Source of the DNA: CADEEN01 sp963816315
Lineage (GTDB): Bacteria > Pseudomonadota > Gammaproteobacteria > Burkholderiales > Burkholderiaceae_C
Direction of reading: 5' to 3'
DNA length: 64,000 nucleotides
NCBI GenBank assembly: GCA_963816315.1
Contig: CAWFJZ010000020.1
Coordinates: 124,001 to 188,000, forward strand
Shown: positions 9,380 to 19,466 of the stretch, piece after piece
How positions within the stretch are numbered: the first letter of the stretch is position 1
How the letters are laid out: each line of letters begins with the position of its first letter
Position numbers and translations under genes: made by a program
Notes under the pieces: generated by a model
The model's database searches: none
Told to the model about the DNA's origin: nothing
The model's input: the letters and a program-made list of their open reading frames with translations, nothing else

Positions 9380-9814
9380 ATGAGCAAGACCCGATTCGCG
9401 ATGGCCGCTGCGCTGGCCTTGACGGCCGCCCTCGGCGCCGGCGTGGCGCAAGCCCGCGACGCCGATGTGCAATGGTCGGTGACGATCGGCGCGCCGGTGT
9501 ACGGCCAGCCGCAACCGGTGTACACCGTGCCGGTGCCGGTGTACCGCCAAGCCGCGCCGGTGTACCACCAGCGCGCGGCGTATCCGGCGCCGCGCTACCA
9601 GCAGCCGACACGTTGGGACCGCGATGGCGACGGCATTCCGAACCGCCATGACCGCCTCTACAACCCGGTCTGGGACGTCGATGGTGACGGCATCCCCAAC
9701 CGCCATGACCGGCACGGCCGCTACGACCGGCAAGACAGCCCGCGCTGGGACCACGACCGCGACGGCGTGCCCAACCGCTACGACCGCCACGACAACGACC
9801 CCTGGCGTCGTTAG
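9380..9814 (+). CDS. Secreted protein with Tyr/Pro/Val repeats and calcium-type DxDGDG repeats
   Basis: 144 residues. Signal peptide MSKTRFAMAAALALTAALGAGVAQA. The mature part starts with a low-complexity zone built on PVY units (GAPVYGQPQPVYTVPVPVYR), then three thrombospondin-type-3-like units RDGDGIPNRHD, VDGDGIPNRHD and DRDGVPNRYD, which resemble calcium-binding loops. I chose ATG 9380, preceded by GGAGC; an upstream in-frame ATG at 9335 lacks a leader. A short hairpin CGGCCC/GGGCCG (9346-9367) precedes the start. Probably an outer-surface or periplasmic calcium-binding protein; no known family name can be given. The stop overlaps that of the convergent Bug protein gene. Confidence 0.75.
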   Translation: MSKTRFAMAAALALTAALGAGVAQARDADVQWSVTIGAPVYGQPQPVYTVPVPVYRQAAPVYHQRAAYPAPRYQQPTRWDRDGDGIPNRHDRLYNPVWDVDGDGIPNRHDRHGRYDRQDSPRWDHDRDGVPNRYDRHDNDPWRR

Positions 9815-10764
9815 CCGAAAGTCAGGCGCTGCGCGATCACGAGATCGTTCCAGCGCCGGGCTTCGGCGCCCATGAAGGCCTCGAAATCGGCCGGGCTCGA
9901 CCCGACCCATTCGAGGCCTTGTTGCGCCAGCGTCGTCTTCACGCTGGCCTGAGACAGGGCCTGCGTGACGGCCTCGTGCAGCGCCTGCTGCCGCGCCGCG
10001 CCGATCCGTGCCGGCGCCAGCGCACCGATCCACGTCGAGACGTCGAAGTCCTTGACGCCGGCCTCCTGCAGCGTCGGCAACTCGGGCGCCACCGAGTAGC
10101 GCTTGGCCGACGTGACACCGAGCGCCTTGATGCGCCCGCTCTTCACATGCGGGCCGATCGCCACCCACGAGCCCATGAACAACTGCACCTCGTCGTTCAT
10201 CACCGCCTGCAGCGCCGGCACGCCGCCGCGGTACGGGATGTGAACGATGTGCGTGCCGGTGCGCTGCTTGAACAGTTCGGCCGCGAGGTGGTTCAGCGTG
10301 CCCAAGCCGGCCGATGAGACGTTCAGCGCGCCAGGCTTCTTCTTTGCCAACGCAATGAACTCCTGCAGCGAGTTCACCTGCAGCGACGCCGGCACGGCAA
10401 ACACCAGCGGAAAGCTCACCAGGCGCGAGATCGGCGTGAAGTCGCGCAGCGTGTAGCCGAGGTTCGGATAGACCAGCGGATTGGTGACGTGCGAATCGAA
10501 GACCAGCATCAGCGTGTTCTCGTCGCCGGCCTGCCGCGCCACGCCGGCCGCGGCGATCGAGCCCGACGCGCCGGGCTTGTTCTCGACGACGACGTTCTGC
10601 TTGAGCGTTTTCGGCAAGTGCTCGCCGAGCAGGCGCGCAGTCAGATCGACCGAGCCGCCGGGCGGCACCGGCACGACGAGGTTGAGGTTCGCCGCGCTTT
10701 GCGCCCGCGCCGCGGGCGCCAGCGACGCCGCAGCCGCCCAGCCCAACCACTGCCTGCGATCCAT
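9811..10764 (-). CDS. Bug-family (tripartite tricarboxylate transporter) substrate-binding protein
   Basis: 317-residue periplasmic binding protein of the Bug family, which is greatly expanded in Burkholderiales and binds small organic acids. The N-terminus MDRRQWLGWAAAASLAPAARAQ is a signal peptide. Family blocks include LVVPVPPGGSVDLTARLL, VENKPGASGSIAA, SSAGLGTLNHLAAELF and HIPYRGGVPALQAV. ATG 10764 is preceded by a perfect AGGAGG seven bases upstream. No TctA/TctB membrane genes are adjacent, as is usual for orphan Bug genes. It lies downstream of, and on the same strand as, the liv operon, 77 bases after livK. The ligand cannot be told from sequence. Confidence 0.9.
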   Translation of the reverse strand: MDRRQWLGWAAAASLAPAARAQSAANLNLVVPVPPGGSVDLTARLLGEHLPKTLKQNVVVENKPGASGSIAAAGVARQAGDENTLMLVFDSHVTNPLVYPNLGYTLRDFTPISRLVSFPLVFAVPASLQVNSLQEFIALAKKKPGALNVSSAGLGTLNHLAAELFKQRTGTHIVHIPYRGGVPALQAVMNDEVQLFMGSWVAIGPHVKSGRIKALGVTSAKRYSVAPELPTLQEAGVKDFDVSTWIGALAPARIGAARQQALHEAVTQALSQASVKTTLAQQGLEWVGSSPADFEAFMGAEARRWNDLVIAQRLTFG

Positions 10765-10840
10765 CGTGTTGCCTCCTGGTGACCCGAGTGTGCACCAGGC
10801 CACGACGAGCCAAGTCAGCCTCGGCTCGGAGGCGATATCG

Positions 10841-12062
10841 CTACTTCACGTCGGCGTTGATGACCTCGCCGAAGCGCACCCAGCTCTTGCCGTCGAACCT
10901 CGCCAGCTGCACCGCCTCGATCGGCGCGAAGTCGTTCGGCGCTGGTGTTGATCTTGATGCCGGGCAGCAGGTGTCGGGCGCGAAGTCCTTCAGGCTCGCC
11001 GCCTGCTTCATGACGTTCTCGCGCGTCAGGTTGTCGCCGCACTGCTTGAGCACCTGCACCAGCGTCTGCGCGACCGTGTAGCCGTAGACGTTGGACGCGT
11101 CGTCAGGTTGCCGTCCGGGTAGTACTTCTTCATGAAGCGCGTCCATTCCGTGCATCGCCGGCGTCGTTCTCCCATTGCGGGTCGGTCGGGTCCTTGAGGT
11201 ACTGCGGTCGTGATCAGGCCGACCGACTTCTCGAGCCCGGCCGGGGTCAGCACCGAGCCCACCGCGACCGAGACGTTGTTCAGGTAGTGCACCGGCTTCC
11301 AGCCGATGTCGTAGGCCTTGCGGATCGCCTGCGCGGCGAACTTCGGCGTCGTGATGTTGACGAACACGTCGGCGCCCGAGCCCTGCAGCTGCACGATCTG
11401 CGAATCGACGGTCGGATCGCTGACCTCGTAGGACACCTCGGCGACGATCATCTTGCGCCTTGTCGCCCAGCCCGTCCTTCAGGCCCTTCAGGTAGTCCTT
11501 GCCGTAGTCGTCGTTCTGGTACAGCACGCCGATCTTCGCGTTCGGCTTGTTCTTCAGGATGTGCTTCGCGTAGATCGTCGTCTCGGTCTGGTAGTTCGGC
11601 TGCCAGCCCATCGTCCACGGGTTGTCCTGCGGGTCGTTCCACTTGGTCGCGCCGGTGGCGACGAACAGCTGCGGCACCTTCTTCGCGTTCATGTACTTGT
11701 GGATCGCCGTGTTGGGCGGCGTGCCGAGCGGCTGGAACACGAGCAGCACCTCGTCCTGCTCGACCAGCCGGCGCACCATCTCGACCGTCTTCGGCGGGCT
11801 GTAGCCGTCGTCGAGGCTGATCAGGTTGATCTTGCGGCCGTTGATGCCGCCTTCGTCGTTGATCATCTTGAAGTACGCGGCCTCGGCCTTGCCGATCGTG
11901 CCGTAGGCCGAGGCCGGGCCGCTGTACGGCATGGTCTGGCCGATCTTGATCTCGGTGTCGGTGGCGCCCGGGTCGTACTTCTTCTGCGCCACGGCCGGGG
12001 CTGGCGAACGCCAGTGCCGAGCGCGGCGCTACGCGCTGACGAGCAGTGAGCTTCATCGACAT
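10841..12062 (-). CDS. livK: Branched-chain amino-acid ABC transporter substrate-binding protein, multiply frameshifted
   Basis: Periplasmic binding protein (type 1 fold) of a HAAT-family importer. Recognisable segments in alternating frames are KKYDPGATDTEIKIGQTMPY, GINGRKINLISLDDGYSPPK, IGVLYQNDDYGKDYLKGLKD, VSYEVSDPTVDSQIVQLQGS, FVNITTPKFAAQAIRKAYDI and ARFDGKSWVRFGEVINADVK. Breaks occur in the leader (near 12000) and near 11456, 11205, 11155, 11100 and 10960. The breaks I resolved are one extra base each. ATG 12062 has AGGAGG eight bases upstream. The gene follows livM directly. The ligand may be any branched-chain or related amino acid or amide; the symbol is by family and context. Confidence 0.8.
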
Positions 12063-12086
12063 GGTGCGTCCTCCTGATGGCGGATC

Positions 12087-13109
12087 TCAACTGCGTGAGC
12101 GCTGGGCCTGCCTGCGTGCAGCGCGATCCGTGCCCAGCCGAGGCGGATCGCACCGTCGATGCCCGTCGGCATCAGGTACATGAAGCCGATCAGGAACAGC
12201 CGTAGATCGCCCACGGCGCCGCCTTCGAGATCTGGTCGGCGATGTTGGGCACGAACTGGATGAAGAGCGCGCCGTAGATCGCCCCGGGATCGACGCCAGG
12301 CCGCCGATCACGATGCCGACCAGAGACGTGATCGACAGGAACGATCGTGAAGCTGTCGGGCGCGACGAACTGCACCGCGATCGCGCCCAGCGCGCCGGCG
12401 ACGCCCGTGTACATCGCGCTGACGCCGAAGGCGAGCGACTTGTAGAGCGCGGTGTTGATGCCCATCGCCGCGGCGGCGATCGGGCTGGTCGCGGATCGCG
12501 ACCAGCGCGCGGCCGACGCGCCGCGCAGCAGGTTCCAGCCGAGCACGAACATCACCACGGCGATCGCCAGCGTGAAGAAGTAGAGCCACTGATCCGGGCT
12601 GAGCTGCAGGCCGAACGGCGCGTCGGGCTTGACGATGACGATGCCCTGCACGCCGCCGGTCCAGTGCTCGAGGTGCTTGTACTTGAGCAGCTGCGGCATC
12701 GACACGCCGAGCGCGAAGGTGGCGAGCGCCAGGTACGTGGCCTTCGAGCCGCAGCGCCGGCAGGCCGAACAGGAAACCGACCACCAGGCACACCACGCCG
12801 GCGACCGGCACGGTCGCCCAGTACGGCACGCCGAACTTGTCCATCAGGATCGCGGCGACGTAGGCGCCGATGGCATAGAACGCGCCGTGGCCGAGCGAGA
12901 TCTGGCCGTTGTAGCCGGTCAGGATGTTCAGGCCGAGCAGCGCGATCGCATAGACCAGCACCAGCGTGAACTGGAAAATGCGGTAGTTGCTGACCACGAA
13001 CGGCAGCGCGCAGGCGGCGACCAGCAGCAACGCGAGGCCGATCGGTGCGAGCCAGCGGCTGCCGCGGGCACGGCTGGTCGCGGCAGCGGCAGCGGTGCGA
13101 TCGGCTCAT
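12087..13109 (-). CDS. livM: Branched-chain amino-acid ABC transporter permease LivM, multiply frameshifted
   Basis: Inner-membrane permease. Diagnostic segments in alternating frames are LGLNILTGYNGQISLGHGAF, GAYVAAILMDKFGVPYWATV, PIAAAAMGINTALYKSLAFG, IGGLASIPG and IYGALFIQFVPNIADQISKA, all typical of LivM. Breaks lie near the leader (about 13070), 12750, 12520, 12490, 12340-12280, 12208 and 12140. The total length is a multiple of three, consistent with a set of single-base insertions whose number is a multiple of three. The ATG at 13109 lies seven bases after the livH stop. The stop chosen (12087) is the TGA just before the livK ribosome-binding site. Confidence 0.75.
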
Positions 13110-13116
13110 CCGATCC

Positions 13117-13996
13117 TCATACCCGGGTCACCTGCACCTTGCCGAACAACCCCGACGGCTTGACCACCAGCACGCCGATGATCAGCACCAGCGCCACCGC
13201 GAGCTTGAGCTCGTTGCCGACGACGTAGGCGCCGAGCACGTTCTCCAGCACGCCGACCAGAAAGCCGCCGAGCACCGCGCCGCCCGGGCTGTCGATGCCG
13301 CCGATCAGCGCCGCGGCAAAGGCGTACAGCAGGATGCCCGACCATCATGTTCGGGATCGAGATAGACGATCGGCGCGACCATCATGCCGGCCACCGCGCC
13401 GATCGCGGCCGCCAGGCCCCAGCCGAGCGCGAGCATCCAGCCGACGCGGATGCCCACCAGCCGGCTCGACGCCGGGTTCTGCGCCGCCGCGCGCATCGCC
13501 AGGCCGAGCGAGGTGAAGCGGAAGAACGCCCACAGCAGCATCAGCACGACCAGCGTCACGGCCGATCGCGCCCAGCTCGTGCGAGGACACAGTAGCGTCT
13601 GACCGAACGGCGGCTCCTTCGGGAACGGGCTCGGGAAGGCCTTGATCGTGTAGGTGAAGATCCAGCCGGCGAGGCTGTTGAAGATGACCAGCAGGCCGAT
13701 GAACACGATCACCAGCGGCAGCACCGAGGCGCTGCGGATCGGGCGGATCATGACGCGCTGGATCGCCACGCCGAGCACGAAGGCGAACACCGATGGTCAG
13801 GAAGAAGGCGCCCCAATACGGCACGCCGGCGTTGATCAGCGCCCACGCGATGTAGGTCGAGAACATCGCCATCTCGCCCTGCGCGAAGTTCACGCAGGTG
13901 CGTGGCCTGGTGGATCATCACCAGCGCCAGCGCGAGGCTGGCGTAGATGCCGCCGGTGGCGAGGCCGGCGAGCACCTGGTGCACGAAGGCGTCCAT
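13117..13996 (-). CDS. livH: Branched-chain amino-acid ABC transporter permease LivH, multiply frameshifted
   Basis: Partner permease of LivM. It begins MDAFVHQVLAGLATGGIYAS, followed in other frames by NFAQGEMAMFSTYIAWALIN, VAIQRVMIRPIRSASVLPLV, the loop TIKAFPSPFPKEPPFG, MRAAAQNPASSRLVGIRVGW and the LivH-typical end IGGIDSPGGAVLGGFLVGVL. Breaks lie near 13900, 13793, 13590, 13563, 13347 and 13335. The stop TGA at 13117 is seven bases before livM. The ATG at 13996 begins three bases after the livF stop, so the operon is tightly coupled. Confidence 0.78.
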
Positions 13997-13999
13997 CGC

Positions 14000-14720
14000 T
14001 CAGTAGCCGAGGTAAGACGCGCGCACCGCGTCGTTGCGCTTGATTTCGTCCGCGCTGCCCGAGAGCACCACGCGGCCGGTCTCGATCAGGTAGGCCCGGT
14101 CGGCCAGGTCGAGCGCCATCGCGGCGTTCTGCTCGACCAGCAGGATGCTGACGCTGCTCGCGCCGGTTGATCGCTGCGCAGGATGTCGAACAGCTCGCGC
14201 ACGATCAGCGGCGCCAGGCCGAACGACGGCTCGTCGAGCAGCAGCAGGCGCGGGCGCAGCATCAGCGCGCGCGACACCGCGAGCATCTGCTGCTCGCCGC
14301 CCGACAGCGTGCCGGCCTGCTGGCGGCGCCGCTCCTTCAGGCGCGGGAAGTAGCCGTAGATGCGCTCCAAGTCCTGCTCGACCGCCGCCTTGTCGTTGCG
14401 CACGTAGGCGCCCAGGCGCAGGTTCTCCTCGGTGGTCAGGTGCACGAAGGTGCCGCGGCCGTCGGGCACATGCGCGATGCCCCAGGCGCACGATGTCCTC
14501 GGTGGCCTCGGCGTCGATGCGCTCGCCGCCGAAGCGGACCTCGCCTTGCGGCTTGCACCATCGCGCACAGCGCGCGCAAGGTCGTCGTCTTGCCGGCGCC
14601 GTTGGCGCCGAGCAGGGCCGTGATCGCACCTTCGGCCATGGCGAAGCCGATGCCGTGCAGCACGCGCGTCGAGCCGTAGCCGGCGTGCAGGTTGGCAACG
14701 TCGAGCAGCGCCGCCGTCAC
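14000..14720 (-). CDS. livF: Branched-chain amino-acid ABC transporter ATP-binding protein LivF, frameshifted
   Basis: ATPase subunit of the HAAT importer. Walker A is in ALLGANGAGKTTTLRAL, the signature in GTLSGGEQQMLAVSRALM and Walker B in PRLLLLDEPSFGLAPL; the C-terminus SILLVEQNAAMALDLADRAY is LivF-like. Four extra single bases (one near 14560, one in a G run near 14485 and two near 14165) explain the frame breaks; removing them gives 238 residues, the normal LivF length. The start is GTG 14720 with GGGAG upstream, overlapping the livG stop as GTGA. Confidence 0.85.
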
Positions 14721-15509
14721 GCCGGCGCTCCCAGATAGGCCTGGATCACCTCGCGGATGCGCGCGCACCTCGGCCGGCGTGCCTTCGGCGATCTTGCGGC
14801 CGAAGTCCAGCGCGACCACCTGGTCGGACATGCTCATCACCAGGCTCATGTGATGCTCGACCAGCAACACCGTGATGCGCAGCGGTCGCGGATGTCGCGG
14901 ATCAGCCGGCCGAGCGCGCTGACTTCCTCGTGGTTGAGTCCGGCGGCCGGTTCGTCGAGCAGCAGCAGCTTCGGCTCGCCGGCCAGCGCGCGCGCCAGCT
15001 CGACGCGCTTTTGCGTCGCGGAACGGCAGGTCCGCGACCGCGCTGTCGGCCACCGCATCGAGTCCGACGAAGTGCACCAGCTCGCGGGCGCGATCGGCGG
15101 TCGCACGTGCTTCCGCGGCCACGCCCGGCAGGCGCAGCGCGTTCGAGAAAAAGCCGCTCTACGTCCGGCAATGGCGCCCGACCATGACGTTGTCGAGCAC
15201 GCTCATCTTGCCGAACAGCGCGAGGTTCTGGAACGTGCGGCCGATGCCGAGTGCGGCGATGCGGTGTTGGGCTGCGGCCAGCAGCGGCCGGCCATCGAAC
15301 GTGATGCTGCCGCGATCGCATTCGTACAGCCGCGACAGGCAATTGAACAGCGTCGTCTTGCCGGCGCCGTTGGGCCCGATCAGGCCGACGATCCGGCCGG
15401 CGTGCACATCGAAAGAAACGCCGTCGAGCGCGACGATGCCGCCGAAGCGGACCGACACGCCTGCCACGCTGAGCAGCGGTGCTGCGCGTGGGGCGGCGTC
15501 AGCTGGCAT
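14717..15509 (-). CDS. livG: Branched-chain amino-acid ABC transporter ATP-binding protein LivG, frameshifted
   Basis: First gene of the liv operon. Walker A is GLIGPNGAGKTTLFNCLSRL; the LivG-typical IGRTFQNLALFGKMSVLDNV follows, then RVELARALAGEPKLLLLDEP with Walker B, GLNHEEVSALGRLIRDIRDR, and LLVEHHMSLVMSMSDQVVAL. Four one-base insertions, near 15165, 15018, 14880 and 14760, break the frame; the corrected length is 262 residues, normal for LivG. The ATG at 15509 follows parC by 85 bases, on the same strand. That gap holds no clear terminator, so read-through from parC is possible. Confidence 0.85.
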
Positions 15510-15594
15510 CGGGCTGGAGGGTTGGGGCCGGCGCTGCCGGCGCGCGGATCATTCATCCGCGGCGTCGATGCAGGAATCCCTAGCTTCGGCACGA

Positions 15595-17902
15595 TCAAGC
15601 CGAGGTGACACGCCTCACTTCCTTGAAGCCCGCCACCTTGTGGCCCTTGCGCGCACGCTTGCCTTCGTGGCTGGCGAGCTCGGCGCCTCGCAGCAGCTCG
15701 TCCTTGGCCTTGCCGCGGTTGACGCCGAGCACGACGAGCGCATCGCCGCAAGTCGCTACCGACAGCAAAGGATCCTTCGCATCGACAATCCATCAGCGTC
15801 AGGCCGCGGCCGCCGTTGGCCTGGCGCTTCATGTCGGACAGCGGGAACACCAACAACCGGCCGCTGACGGCGAGGCAGGCCACGCGTGTGTGCGTGGCCG
15901 CAACGACGCAGGGCGGCAGCACATGCTCGCCGCCTTCGAGCGAGAGGAACGTTTTGCCCGCGCGCTGGCGGCTCACCAGATCGCCCGCTTGCGCGAGCAA
16001 GCCGAAGCCGCCCGTGTTGGCGAGCAGCAGCAAGGTGTCGGGCGTGCCGGCGAAGTAGTGCGCCGGTTGTGAACCCGTGTCGAAGTCCGCGAGCGTCGTA
16101 ATCGGCGTGCCATCGCCACGGCCACCGGGCAGCAGGCTGACGGGCACGCTGTAGGCACGGCCGCTGCTGCCAAGCACGACGAGGTTCTCGACGCTGCGGC
16201 ACGCGAACGCGCCGTACAAGCCATCACCGGCCTTGAAGGCGAGCGTGGCGGAGTCGATCTCATGGCCCTTCAACGCCCGCACCCAGCCTTTCATGCTGAC
16301 GACCACAGTGACAGGCTCATCGACGATCTTCACTTCGGCGACGGCGCGCTTGTCGGCCAGCAGCACCGTGCGCCGATCGTCGCCATATTGCTTGGCGTCG
16401 GCTTCGATCTCCTTGACCAGCAGCTTCTTCAACGCCGCGGCGCTGCCCAGGATCTCTTCGAGCTTGGACTTCTCTTCGCGCAGCTCCTTCAACTCCTGCT
16501 CGATCTTGATCGCTTCGAGCCGCGCCAGTTGACGCAAGCGGATGTCGAGAATGTCGTCGGCCTGCCGTTCGCTGAGCTTGAAGCGCGCGATCAACGCCGG
16601 CTTCGGCTCATCGGCGTTGCGGATGATGCGGATCACCTCGTCGACGTTCAGCAGCACCAGCTGCCGGCCTTCGAGCACGTGGATGCGGTCCGTGACCTTG
16701 CCCAGCCGGTGCTGCGTGCGCCGCGCGACCGTGCTCTGGCGGAACTCGACCCACTCGGCGAGCATCCGGCGCAGGCTCTTCTGCACCGGCCTGCCGTCGA
16801 TGCCGATCATCGTCAGGTTCAGCGGCGCATTGGTTTCCAGACTCGTCTGCGCGAGCAGCGTGTTGATCAGGTCTTGCTGTTCAATCGTTCGCGTCTTCGG
16901 CTCGAACACCAGCCGCACCGGGGCGTCCTTGCTCGACTCGTCGCGCACTGCATCCAACACCGCGAGCACCGTCTGCTTCAACAGCACCTGGTCCTGCGAC
17001 AGCGCCTTCTTGCCGGCCTTGACCTTCGGATTCGTCAGCTCCTCGATTTCTTCGAGCACCTTCTGCGTGCTCACGCCCGGCGGCAACTCGTGCACGACGA
17101 GTTGCCACTGGCCGCGCGCCAGGTCTTCGATGATCCAGCGCGCGCGCACCTTCAGGCTGCCGCGGCCGGTGCGATAAGCCTCGCGGATGTCTTCGTCGGC
17201 GCTGATGATCTGCGCGCCGCCGGGGAAGTCCGGCCCGGGCAGCAACTCGAACAGGGCGTCGTCGGTGAGCTTGTCGTTCTTGATCAGCGCGATCGCCGCG
17301 GCCGCGACTTCACGCAGGTTGTGGCTCGGGATCTCGGTGGCCAGCCCCACGGCGATGCCGCTCGCGCCGTTGAGCAGCACGAACGGCAGCCGCGCGGGAA
17401 GTTGCTTCGGTTCTTCGAACGAGCCCTCGTAGTTGGGCACGAAATCGACCGTGCCCTCGTCGATCTCATCGAGCAGCAGGCGCGAGATCGGCGCCAGCCG
17501 CGCCTCGGTGTAGCGCATCGCTGCCGCACCGTCACCGTCACGCGAACCAAAGTTGCCCTGGCCGTCGATCAGCGGATAGCGCTGCGAAAAATCCTGCGCC
17601 ATGCGCACCAGCGCGTCGTAGGCCGCGGTGTCGCCGTGCGGGTGGTACTTGCCGATCACGTCGCCGACGACGCGCGCGCTCTTCACCGGCTTGGCGCCCG
17701 ACGTGCCGGACCAGTTCAGGCCCAGTTGCTGCATCGCATACAGGATGCGCCGCTGCACCGGCTTCTGGCCGTCGCAGACGTCGGGCAGTGCGCGGCCCTT
17801 GACGACCGACAGCGCGTATTCGAGGTAGGCGCGCTCGGCGTAGTCGGCCAGCGCTACGCTGTCGCCGCCTGCCGGCGGGTCGGGGGTGAAGAGGTCTTTC
17901 AT
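15595..17902 (-). CDS. parC: DNA topoisomerase IV subunit A
   Basis: Breakage-reunion subunit of topoisomerase IV; 768 residues after removing one extra base near 15788. Starts MKDLFTPDPPAGGDSVALAD at ATG 17902. The catalytic region is clear: ALPDVCDGQKPVQRRILYAM, GKYHPHGDTAAYDALVRMAQ, and AAAMRYTEARL with the active-site Tyr. A GyrA-type C-terminal region follows (VVVSMKGWVRALKGHEID, VLGSSGRAYSVPVSLLPGGR), shorter than in GyrA and suited to ParC. The last 60 codons are read in the shifted frame and end at TGA 15595. The partner parE is at 32496-34472, about 15 kb away and in the same orientation. Confidence 0.93.
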
Positions 17903-18033
17903 GTCGGCGCGCAGTCTAACCAGCACCCCCGACGACCCCGCACATGGTCGATATTGGGGATGCGGCGATCCGGGAAAGGCGGGCACCATGGCGGACCCCG
18001 TCAGAGGGGTTGTCGAGCTTCAGGGGGTGCGTG
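17903..18033. promoter_or_regulatory. Divergent promoter region between parC and the ferric-reductase gene
   Basis: This 131-base gap separates two divergent starts, parC at 17902 and the flavohaem reductase at 18034, so it must hold both promoters. I see no strong consensus -35/-10 pair, palindrome or riboswitch-like structure. An AGGGGG sequence lies about nine bases before the rightward ATG and is a plausible ribosome-binding site. Confidence 0.4.
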
Positions 18034-19464
18034 ATGTCAACGCCGCTGCAACACATCGCCGAATTGCCGCCGCGGCCCAAGCGATGGCGGTTTCCGGATC
18101 CGCGCGTTCCCACCGAGGTGGTGTTGTGGATGTGCGTCTTCTTCGTCGTGGTCGCGGGTCCGGTCGTGGTGGCCATGATGCCGGTCGCGACGACGCAGCC
18201 CCGCGGCGTGTGGCGCGACTTCGCGAGCGCGCTCGGCTACGCAAGCGTCTCGATGATCGGCGTGTTGTTTGCGCTCAGCGCGAGGCTTCCGCGCGCAACG
18301 GCCCAGTTCGGCATCAACGTCGTCTTCCATTTCCACCGCTGGCTCGCCCTGCTCGCGATCGTCGTCGTCCTGGCCCATGTGGGCATCGTCCTGACGCTCT
18401 TTCCCGACGAGATGCCGACCTTCAACCCCCTGGTCGCCCGTGGTTCGCTGACCGCGGGAGGCGTCGCACTGCTGTTGTTCGTTGTCATGGCGGCGTGGTC
18501 CCTTGCGCGCAAGCCGCTGGCTGATAGAAAGGGGCCCGAGAAGCATTGGGCGTCCGAATACGACAACTGGCGCAGGGGCCATGCGCTGCTGGGGACAACC
18601 GCCTACGGGCTGCTGCTGTGGCATGTCATCGACCGTGCACCGTCGCTGGACGATGGATGGAAGAAGCTGTTCTGGATCGCGTACGCCGCCCTCGGTCTGG
18701 TGCTCATCTTGTGGATTCGCTTCCTGCGGCCCAGCCGAAGGACCAACCGCCGCTGGATCGTCGAGGACGTGCGCGAAGAAGTGCCTCGGGTGTGGACCGT
18801 GCGGCTGAAGGCGAAGTCGCCGCGGCCGCTGCGCTTCCTGCCGGGCCAGTTCGTCTGGCTCACCATGCACGCCAACCGCTATGCCATGTGCGAGCATCCG
18901 TTCTCGATCGCGTCGGCGGCGCATCCCGGCGGCACGGACACGATCGAACTGACGATCCGCGAGCGCGGCAATTTCACGGAAACCATCGGCTCGCTGCAGC
19001 GCGGCGAGATCGTCTGGATCGACGGACCCTTCGGTCGCTTCACCACGACCAAGCGTCCCAACGCCGACGCCTATGTTTTCGTCGCCGGCAATACGGGCAT
19101 CGTGCCGATCATGTCGATGCTGCGAACCGCCGCCGACGAGACGCTGGCGATGGAGCACAAGCGCTACGTGCTCTTCTACTTCACGAGCCAGGGCAAGCCG
19201 GTGCTGTTCCGCGACGAACTCGACGCTCTGTCGCGGCGGATGGGCGCAAGCCTGAAGGTCGTGCACGTGGAAACCAACGGCAGCCGCAACGGCGACTACA
19301 TCACCGCCGAGTTCGTGCAGCGCCACCTCCCCGACTGCGCAACCGGCCGCTACGAGTGCTTCCTCTGCGCGCCCGCCCCCTTGACGAGCCAGGCCGAGCG
19401 CGCACTGCAGGCAGCGGGCGTCTCCGGCTCGCGCATCCATCAAGAACTGTTCGAGTGGGTCTGA
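18034..19464 (+). CDS. Ferric-reductase-like transmembrane haem/FAD/NAD(P)H oxidoreductase
   Basis: 476 residues. The N-terminal half has about six membrane helices with paired histidines in HFHRWLALLAIVVVLAHVGI and RRGHALLGTTAYGLLLWHVI, spaced like the two b-type haem ligands of ferric reductase/NADPH-oxidase proteins. The second half is a ferredoxin-NADP-reductase-type module: RFLPGQFVWLTMH, the FAD-binding CEHPFSIASA, then GPFGRF, the nucleotide-binding VFVAGNTGIVPIMSML, and the terminal IHQELFEWV. It would move electrons from NAD(P)H through FAD and haem across the inner membrane; the acceptor (ferric iron, oxygen or other) is not shown. Start ATG 18034 has AGGGGG upstream. A 32-residue membrane ORF follows after two bases. 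Confidence 0.85.
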   Translation: MSTPLQHIAELPPRPKRWRFPDPRVPTEVVLWMCVFFVVVAGPVVVAMMPVATTQPRGVWRDFASALGYASVSMIGVLFALSARLPRATAQFGINVVFHFHRWLALLAIVVVLAHVGIVLTLFPDEMPTFNPLVARGSLTAGGVALLLFVVMAAWSLARKPLADRKGPEKHWASEYDNWRRGHALLGTTAYGLLLWHVIDRAPSLDDGWKKLFWIAYAALGLVLILWIRFLRPSRRTNRRWIVEDVREEVPRVWTVRLKAKSPRPLRFLPGQFVWLTMHANRYAMCEHPFSIASAAHPGGTDTIELTIRERGNFTETIGSLQRGEIVWIDGPFGRFTTTKRPNADAYVFVAGNTGIVPIMSMLRTAADETLAMEHKRYVLFYFTSQGKPVLFRDELDALSRRMGASLKVVHVETNGSRNGDYITAEFVQRHLPDCATGRYECFLCAPAPLTSQAERALQAAGVSGSRIHQELFEWV

Positions 19465-19466
19465 CG

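Noticed and set aside
10818..10833. GCCTC/GAGGC hairpin after livK as a terminator.
   Set aside because: Only a five-base stem with no T run on the minus strand; too weak to call.
13119..13130. ATACCCGGGTCA near the livH stop as a third copy of the response-regulator motif.
   Set aside because: It lacks the terminal GGGG, is inside the coding end of livH and is best explained by chance in GC-rich DNA.
10841..15509. Interpreting the liv operon as a decaying pseudogene cluster.
   Set aside because: All motifs are intact between breaks, the resolved breaks are single extra bases, and essential genes elsewhere in the window show the same lesion type.
16262..18034. A 590-residue plus-strand frame opposite parC.
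   Set aside because: Shadow of parC; the minus strand carries a complete topoisomerase IV A subunit.
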